Part shown: in pieces, positions 18,692 to 24,718 of the stretch
Position numbering within the stretch: the first letter of the stretch is position 1
Layout of the letters: every line of letters begins with the position of its first letter
Assembly (NCBI GenBank): GCA_024811115.1
Contig: JAKOGH010001092.1
Span: forward strand, 1 to 24,718
Reading direction: 5' to 3'
DNA length: 24,718 bases
Origin: Terana coerulea
Lineage: Eukaryota > Basidiomycota > Agaricomycetes > Polyporales > Phanerochaetaceae
Program-made: the position numbers and the translations under genes
Notes under the pieces: model-generated
The model's input: only the letters and a program-made list of their open reading frames with translations
The model's database searches: none
Told to the model about the DNA's origin: nothing

Positions 18692-20180
18692 ATGGCCGCA
18701 CAGCTAGCCACAGTCCCTGAGCTCATCGACGCGATTCTTGAGATCATGCGTCACCCAGCCGAGGACCTAGAGACCTTCCAGCCCACTCCAACGGACTGGA
18801 ATAGGGATGTCTCCTCGTGCACGCTAGTTTGCAAAGCTTGGAGGCCCATCGCGCAACACCACCTCTTCCGCAACATCACGTATTCATTTCGTCGCCCGCC
18901 CGAGAGCGGCAGCACCACAGAATGGGACATCATACCGCGCAGCGAGACAGGCCAGTGGGGCCAGTCTCATGGCGAATACACGTGGACACCATACAAAACC
19001 CTCGCGATGTTCGTCGACTTCTTCGAGCGCTCAGGCTTAGGACATTCGGTCCGCGTCCTCAAGCTGATGTGCCGACGAGTCAAACGGGAGGCTGATCGAC
19101 ATAACGCTGCTGTGGTACCGCAGCTTTACAACGAGGACCGAATCGAACCCCGTCTCTTGACTGCCCTCCTGGCGCTGCTTCCTCAACTGCGCATACTTAG
19201 GACATGGAACGTCATCCCTGCATATCCGCTGGCATTCCCTGATGATTCCTTGATATCCCGTCCCTCGTTGGAGTTGAATATTGCCTGCCGTAAAATGAGC
19301 GGCGTTCCTGAAATACCGCTGCTCCTTAGCTGCTTTGCACGGCTTGACATCCTTCGCTTGACCCACGCCATGCTCATCTCACGAGATATGGAATGGGAAG
19401 CAGAGCCAGACTTTTCTGCGCTACTCAGGTTGGAGCTTAAAGCACTGCATCTCCATCCAGTGGCGTATCATCCAGTATTGTATAGTCATCTGGAGGAGTC
19501 TCCTGCCATCTACGCCCTGGAGGCACTTACACTGGACTGGGTGCCCTTGGATAGGGTTAAGATTGGAATCACCAGAGGTGCACTGCAGTCCTTCATCAAA
19601 GTAGCGGGACCCACTCTCAAGAAGCTTTCCTTGCGACTACATTCCTCATCTAATCCCAGTACGTCACTCTGGTACACAATTTATAGTGACTTGTGCCCTG
19701 CTGATGCTGCATTAAGCATTAGATTTGTTGCCATGCACTTCACTCAGGAGCTTGAGACTCCGCATTCCCATATACATATGGAGCGAGCAGCGGAAGGAGA
19801 TTCTGAGTACAGCCGCTGAATTTGTGGCAGGGCTAAACAGATCGCGAGCACCGCTGGAGACGGTTCTTTTCGAGATGGGCCTCCACGGCAATATACCGGC
19901 CGCGTCCGTTGCGTCCGGGGCCCACTTGGATGCGACGTCGTGGGCTCAACATGCCGCATTGGAGGAGGAGCTGGTGGCCATCCTCGATCGCTGTCCTATT
20001 CCCTCGATCAACTTCGGCCTTGATTCGAGGATTGTGGTCAACGCTGAAACAGACCCTCAAGACATAGACTTTGCCATGGAGACCCTTGTAAAAGGTTGTT
20101 TCCTGTCGTGCAGAAGCGAAACGGACTATCTGTCACTTGGCGGTATCATACAGAGTGTTATCGGCAGGTGTAGGATCTGA
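18692..20180 (+). CDS. F-box-like / LRR-type protein, one intron
   Basis: Exons 18692-19658 and 19723-20180 with a 64-nt intron (GTACGT donor, ATTAG acceptor, phase 1); 474 aa. The N-terminal F-box-like region (about residues 6-62) shows the usual pattern VPELIDAIL ... CTLVCKAWRPIAQHHLFRNI. The rest contains Leu-rich segments spaced like degenerate LRRs (SVRVLKL, LPQLRILRTWNVIP, LDILRLTHAMLI, LKALHLHPV, LEALTLDWVPL, LKKLSLRLH, LRSLRLRIP). Such proteins act as substrate adaptors of SCF ubiquitin ligases via Skp1; basidiomycetes carry hundreds and most targets are unknown. An in-frame ATG at 18644 could extend the protein by 16 aa; 18692 is preferred because MAAQLATVP is shared with the second copy. 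The gene follows phosphatase C on the same strand. Confidence 0.85.
19659..19722 (+). other. Intron of the F-box-like gene
   Basis: 64 nt; removal joins ...SSSNP to NLLPCTSLRSLRLRIP in frame. The homologous pseudogene has the same borders (GTACGTCACTCTG ... TTAG before ATTTGT). Confidence 0.8.
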
Positions 20181-20539
20181 TGAAGGGGTAGCTAATGGAG
20201 CAGTATTTTGTATAACGTAGCTATAACTCGAGCATGCTGCTCCCGGTCCCACCATTTTTCCTCGCCTATCCGCAGCTAATCTGCTACGGTACGCCTGCAT
20301 ATAACTTCCTCCCCAGTTCTCTCAGATACCAAGATACTTAGCTGAGTAGCAGATTGACCGTCTGCCGCCGATCCTGTACAGCGTTGCGGTTCGACTTGGT
20401 TCCAGACGGTTGTTTGCAAGTTGTTTGCAGCATGAATGCATCTGCACGCTTCAGCTTCAATACTCACATGTATGGTGTCTTTCAGTGGTATAGGATATCA
20501 TAACTATTAGGACGTTCTTGTACACTTGCCGAGCGGGAA
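20181..20539. other. 3' flank of the F-box-like gene
   Basis: Begins with sequence similar to that after the second F-box copy (AGTA(T/C)TTTGTA, TGTAGCT/CGTAGCT, CTCCCGG). No gene. Confidence 0.5.
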
Positions 20540-20629
20540 TCTGAGTCGGTTGTCGGTCGAGCAATGTGAAGGAAGCCATCTTAAGGCGGATCACCGCCAG
20601 GCGCTTCGCGACGTCGCGCGTCGATCTGC

Positions 20630-20636
20630 TGAGTCA
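20630..20636 (+). promoter_or_regulatory. TGAGTCA bZIP (AP-1/Gcn4-type) site, copy D
   Basis: Here the palindrome is complete: TGCTGAGTCAGCA. It is 387 bases upstream of the TGACGTCA site. Confidence 0.5.
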
Positions 20637-20955
20637 GCAGGGACCAGCGCCGACTTCGTTACTCCGAACCTCTGAACTTTGTTTACGAAATTCGACACGC
20701 GCAAGCACAACTACCATCCTCCGCCGCACTTTGTGCTTTGTGGCTATTGATCGATCGTAACTAGCCTTGATTATGATCTTCGTGGGCTCTGTTCACACAC
20801 GGCGCCGTTGCGCTGATTCTCGCCTATCTCCAGAGCCGAACGACGTCACAGTGTTCATACAACGCAGACGCTGAGAAGCAGACAACAGTCGTGTCCGCAC
20901 CCCGCGGCAAAGTGCTTCTTGCTTATGTTTTTGTTGGCTCATGCGAGCCCCACTG

Positions 20956-20973
20956 GCTATGCGGGCGCATAGC
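20956..20973. repeat. Perfect 7-bp inverted repeat conserved with copy A
   Basis: GCTATGC, GGGC spacer, GCATAGC, 50 bases upstream of TGACGTCA. Confidence 0.5.
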
Positions 20974-21023
20974 GGAGGCTTCCTCGAAGCACTCGACAAC
21001 CTCTAGCGGCGGCACTGGTACGC

Positions 21024-21031
21024 TGACGTCA
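21024..21031 (+). promoter_or_regulatory. TGACGTCA ATF/CREB-type bZIP site, copy D
   Basis: Perfect octamer, 54 bases upstream of the TATA box. Confidence 0.7.
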
Positions 21032-21085
21032 AGTCCGAGTGTCTGGCAGAGCTCACCCTGTTTTGCGTTTGCGTGCAGAAAAACA

Positions 21086-21092
21086 TATATAA
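21086..21092 (+). promoter_or_regulatory. TATA box of copy D
   Basis: TATATAA, 126 bases upstream of the ATG. Confidence 0.7.
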
Positions 21093-21211
21093 GCACCATG
21101 TTCACCGCTGCTGAAGGACAGAACACTCGCCTCTTACAGATCTTTTCTCTAAACGCATCCACATCCTAGGATTTTTACAAAAAACTCTGCTCAAAGTCAT
21201 ACACTGCCAAC

Positions 21212-22359
21212 ATGTCCTCAGTCACATCCCAATTCTACGCCGACGCTGTCCTCTTTGACATGGTATGTGACCCCAACCCCTCTTCTTTCTGACTCGTACT
21301 CATTCTCCAGCACAGGACGGCACGCTCACCGACTCCATCGCCGCCGTCGAGGCTGCATGGGGCAAGGTCGCCAAGGACATTGGGCAGGACCCGGCCTACG
21401 TGATCGCAGCGACGCACGGCAAGCGCGCCGTCGACAACCTCGCCCAATTCAAGCCACACATCAAGGCGCACGAAATGGACGACGAGGTGCAATCATTCGA
21501 GGAGTCCATCCTCTTCTTCGCCGACGCATACAAAACGCACGGCCCCGGTTCCTGCACACCCTCGCCCGTCGATTCCAGCGCCACGACGCCGAGTCTTACT
21601 CCGAGCTTCTCGCCTTCGTCCTCCACGCCCACCTCCCGCGCGTCATCTCGCGCTTCATCCTTCGGCGCCGGAGTGCTGAACCAGGCTCGCCGCCCATCGT
21701 TTCGGCTACGCGCTTGAGTGGCATGCTCACAATGGCGTCGGTACGCGAGGAGCCCACGTTCGACGACCCGGCGATGGAGGAGGCGCATGAAGACATGCTC
21801 ACGCAAGAGAACAAGATCCTTCAGAAGGATCAGCTGCATGCGTGGCAGATCGAAGCTGCCAGCGTCGACCGCTCAGTGCGCATCCTCCCTGGTGTGAAGA
21901 GGGTGATCGCTTCCATCCCTGACGGTCACTATGCTGTTGCGACTTCGGGCGCAAAGACATATGGTACGTTTCCTTGTTCCAACCTCTGAGAATGTGGCAC
22001 TCATTCAATTTTCAGCTTACGGTTGTATGACGCGCGTCGGCATCACCCCACCCAAGGTGACGATCACCGCGTGCGACAAGCGTCTCAAGGCCGGCAAGCC
22101 TGCGCCCGACCCGTTCCTGCTCGCCGCAAAGGAGCTCGGCTTCGACGCGAAGAAATGCGTTGTCTTCGAGGACTCGCCGTCCGGCATCCGCGCCGGCGTC
22201 GCGTCGGGTGCGACGGTCATCGCGGTGTGCACCTCACATGAGCGCTCGAAGATCGAGAACTGCGGCGCGCACTTCCTGGTCGACAATATGGAGAAGGTTG
22301 TGTGCGAGCCAGTGCAGGTTGACGGCAAGACTCAGCTGCGGTTCGGTATCCTCGCGTAG
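21212..22359 (+). pseudogene. HAD phosphatase copy D (DOG/GPP-type), broken by a net 2-nt insertion in exon 2
   Basis: Exons 21212-21262, 21316-21963, 22016-22359; introns of 53 and 52 nt. Motif I FDMDGT, motif II VATSGAKTY, the Lys of AGKPAPDPF and FEDSPSGI can all be read, but not in one frame. After RRPSF the copy has two extra bases near 21701-21706 compared with A (TTTCGGCTACG against TTCGCGACC), producing a TGA at 21715-21717. The product would be 150 aa ending in the cap insertion, with only motif I. The rest stays open in the original frame to the normal stop, so loss is recent or is a sequence error; unbroken it would be 346 aa. The insert is most like copy A (FGAGVLNQARRPSF), exon 3 start most like copy C. 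It is followed by a decayed F-box gene. Confidence 0.88.
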
Positions 22360-22932
22360 ATCGTGCAATGGTTTTGTTTTACGGCCTCTTTTCATCCCTT
22401 TTTCGTCGCAACTTCTAACACGCTCTCCATCATCCCCGCTGTCGCAAATTTAATTCTGTGCTGTGCTGTGTAGTATGTATACGTCTCGCGTCCACAATGT
22501 ATGTCCTTACTCGTTTGTTACTCGTAACTGTGCTTTGAATAAACGCACACCACCCGAGTAGACATTCCTTGTGTGATCCAGGCCAACAAAATCTCAAACC
22601 GCAGACGCTGTTAGATTTACTTTATTTTATAATTTATACCTTTTTCTAGGTAAATCTAAGTCGTTCCGGCGCACTGATCGGATTGATGGCCATACGGGAG
22701 GATGTCACCATGGTAAGCGCTGTGCACGAGTGGCGTCGTCCTTACCAGTGGCAATTCGAATTCCTAAGTTCAAGTTACAACTTGGCTCATCGTTGACTTT
22801 TCTCACCGCAAGGCTGGAGGAATATAGTAAGTCTGCAATTAAGTAGAGCCCGAAGGTCTCGTCTGATACCGGACAGCTCAAGATCAACTCTGCGGCTCTC
22901 GAGTCTCTATGACACCCTGACGCCGAAAGCGA
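22360..22932 (+). other. 3' UTR of copy D and upstream region of the second F-box copy
   Basis: The left part resembles the copy C 3' UTR. From about 22670 the sequence matches the region upstream of the first F-box gene (ACTGATCGGATT, TGGTAAGCGCT, CTTACCAGTGG-like, CGCAAGGCTG). No gene. Confidence 0.55.
22611..22659. repeat. Perfect 10-bp inverted repeat with AT-rich loop
   Basis: TTAGATTTAC (22611-22620) and GTAAATCTAA (22650-22659) around 29 AT-rich bases. It sits where cassette 1 has the foldback element. It could be a mini-element scar or a transcription end signal. Confidence 0.45.
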
Positions 22933-24423
22933 ATGAGCATGGCCGCACAGCTAGCCACAGTCCCTAAGCTCATCGACGCGATTCTCGAGGGCGCACGTCC
23001 CCAAGATGAGGACCTAAAAACTTTTTGTCCCACCCCTAAGGGCTGGAATACGGATGTCGCCTCGTGTACGCTGGTATGCAAAGCGTGGAGGCCTGTCGCG
23101 CAACACCACCTCTTCGCAACATCACGTATATTCATTTCGACGCCCATCCGAGAGTGGCAACGCCGCAGAATGGGATGCCAAACCGCGCGGCGAGGCAGGC
23201 CGATGGGGCCAGTATCATGGCGAACATGCGTTAACACCATACAAAACCTTCGTGATGTTCGTCGACTTCCTCGCGCGCTCAGGTGTGGGACATTCAGTCC
23301 GCGTCCTTAAGCTGACGTGCCGACCAGTCAAATGGCAGGCAGCTAGATGGGACAATACGCGTCCGTGGCTCTACAGCGAGGATCGAATCGAACCGGGTCT
23401 CTTCGTTGCCCTCCTGGCGCAACTTCCTCAGCTGCGTACACTTAGCACGTGGAACGTCATCCCTGCATATTCATTCTCTGACGACTGGTTGATATCCCGT
23501 CCATTGCTGGAGCTGAATATCGCCTGCCACGGCACGAATGGCGTTCGAAATCTCGCTACTCGTCAGCTGCTTCACGCGACTCGACGTTATCCGCTTAAGC
23601 CGTGCCGCCCTCATCCTACGAGACATGGAATGGAAACCCGATCCAGACTTTTCTGCGCTACCTAGGCTGGAACTTAAAGCACTGCATCTCCATCCAGTAG
23701 CGTACTATCCAGTATTTTATAATCGTTTGAGGAAGTCCCCCTCCGTCCACACCCTGGAGTCACTTACACTCGACTGGTGCCCATGGGTAGGAATAACACT
23801 CGAGTAACCATTGGTGCACTGCAGTACGTCATCAATGCAGCGGGACTCGCTCTCAAGAAGCTCTCCGTGCGATTCTCCGATCCCTCATCTAATCCCAGTA
23901 CGTCACTCTGAGATACACATTATGGTCATTTACGCGCTGCTGATGCTGCTCAAGTCTTAGATTTGTCGGCATGCACCTCCATCAGGGGCTTGAGACTCTG
24001 CATTCCCCTACACGTATTACAGAGCGAACAAGAGGACGATATTCTGAGTACAGCTGCTGGATATGTGGCAAGGGCTAAACAGATCGCGAGCACCGCTGGA
24101 GACAGTTCTTTTCGAGATGGGTCTCCACGGCAGCACCATCACGAACGCGTCCGACATCCACGGTACCTTGACATGACGCCGCGGATCGAACATGTCGCAT
24201 TGCAGAAGGAGCTGGTGGCCATCCTCGATCGCCGTCCTCTTTCCGATAAACTTCGTCTTCAATTCGAAGATTGGGACCGGCGCTGGAACGGACCCTCGAG
24301 ACGTAGATTCTGCGGTGGAAACCCTCGTAAAACGGTTGTTTCCTATCATGCAGGAGAGGAAGGCGTTGTCTTACACTTGGCGGCATCACACGGAGTCTTC
24401 TGAGCAATTGTAGGATCTCGTGA
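22933..24423 (+). pseudogene. Second F-box-like / LRR copy, multiply frameshifted
   Basis: Colinear with the intact gene at 18692-20180 from the start (MAAQLATVP, CTLVCKAWRPVAQHHLF) to the end (TGTAGGATCTC). By eye the frame is lost at about 23116 (1-nt deletion, then a 2-nt insertion), about 23545 (2-nt deletion), about 23777 (1-nt deletion) and at least twice more beyond 24060. The segments between keep clear homology in alternating frames (YKTFVMFVDFLARSGVGHS, LPQLRTLSTWNVIPAY, LELKALHLHPVAYYP). The intron position is retained (about 23899-23960). Several independent breaks make a sequencing artefact unlikely. It follows the broken copy D, so the whole downstream cassette has decayed. Confidence 0.85.
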
Positions 24424-24718
24424 AAAGGCAGCCGGTAGAGTAGTACTTTGTAAATTGTAGCTCAAGCAGGCTACTCCCGGATGTACTTAATAGGTTCAAC
24501 CCTACTGCCGCATAGGATATCAGTCGCTCTGCAAGGCCCAATATCCCAGATACTTTGACTAACAGCCGGAACCGTCGGTTATGAGAGCAAATAACTCATA
24601 CCGCCCAATGATGGCAACATACGGCTCTTCATTTCCACTACACTAACTTCGGGCTGTACATCGTGGTGGGATGTAGTAAATATAGCGTTAGCACCAGTTC
24701 ATGGTCACCGCGTACTGC
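24424..24718. other. Flank after the F-box pseudogene
   Basis: The first part resembles the flank after the intact F-box gene. Nothing else seen up to the window end. Confidence 0.45.

Larger units (their letters stand above)
20540..21211 (+). repeat. Upstream block of copy D, inverted duplicate of the copy A upstream block
   Basis: Colinear with 7415-6742 read on the - strand. It contains the bZIP sites, hairpin, TATA box and 5' UTR of copy D. It resembles the copy A block more than the corresponding region of neighbouring copy C. Confidence 0.8.

Noticed and set aside
20891..21169. Open frame starting SAPRGKVLLAYVFVG, with a close match upstream of copy A
   Set aside because: No ATG start, overlaps the TGACGTCA and TATA elements, and similarity is explained by the duplicated promoter block.
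1..24718. CRISPR arrays, rRNA, tRNA, bacterial operons
   Set aside because: No regularly spaced short repeats, no rRNA or tRNA consensus structures, and genes have spliceosomal introns.

Overview
This window looks like accessory DNA from an Agaricomycete (basidiomycete fungus, plausibly a polypore-type wood decayer; the lineage is an inference). Supporting signs are 51-64 nt GT-AG introns, GC-rich coding sequence, a chromodomain Ty3/gypsy retroelement, an Agaricomycete-style BTB-like protein, and expanded F-box/LRR genes. No prokaryotic, rRNA, tRNA or CRISPR features were seen.

Layout. 1-3200 is the 3' part of a badly frameshifted Ty3/gypsy chromovirus relic on the + strand, ending in a polypurine tract and a 318-bp LTR with TGTCA...TGACA ends. 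4038-5080 is a BTB-like gene with one intron. The rest is dominated by four paralogues (A-D) of one three-exon HAD phosphatase in the fungal DOG/GPP (2-deoxyglucose-6-phosphatase / glycerol-phosphatase) family. A (5604-6741) and B (10112-11258) are on the - strand; C (16317-17467) and D (21212-22359) are on the + strand. B and C have open spliced frames. A carries a 1-nt deletion and D a net 2-nt insertion, so both look like pseudogenes. C and D are each followed by an F-box/LRR gene: an intact one at 18692-20180 and a multiply frameshifted copy at 22933-24423. A phosphatase + F-box cassette has therefore been tandemly duplicated and the second copy has decayed. Between B and C lie about 5 kb without a recognisable gene but with two roughly 200-bp TA-flanked MITEs.

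What stands out. (1) All four phosphatase promoters keep a perfect TGACGTCA (ATF/CREB-type bZIP) site just upstream of a TATA box. A, C and D also share a TGCTGAGTCAGC bZIP element about 380-400 bp further upstream. (2) A large Ser/Thr/Pro-rich insertion, containing an invariant RRPSF (PKA-type consensus), sits inside the predicted cap region of the enzyme. (3) The copies are mosaics: promoter and insert of D resemble A, but its intron 2 and exon 3 start resemble C (80 bp identical), while A resembles C in intron 1 and B in exon 3. This suggests ectopic gene conversion within the array. (4) A foldback element flanked by 73-bp direct repeats splits the C/F-box cassette, and two related hairpin repeats lie inverted to each other near 9.0 and 9.7 kb.

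A working model (inference) is a stress- or cAMP-responsive sugar/glycerol-phosphate phosphatase cluster undergoing duplication, conversion and loss next to mobile elements. Substrate and regulation are not shown by sequence alone.
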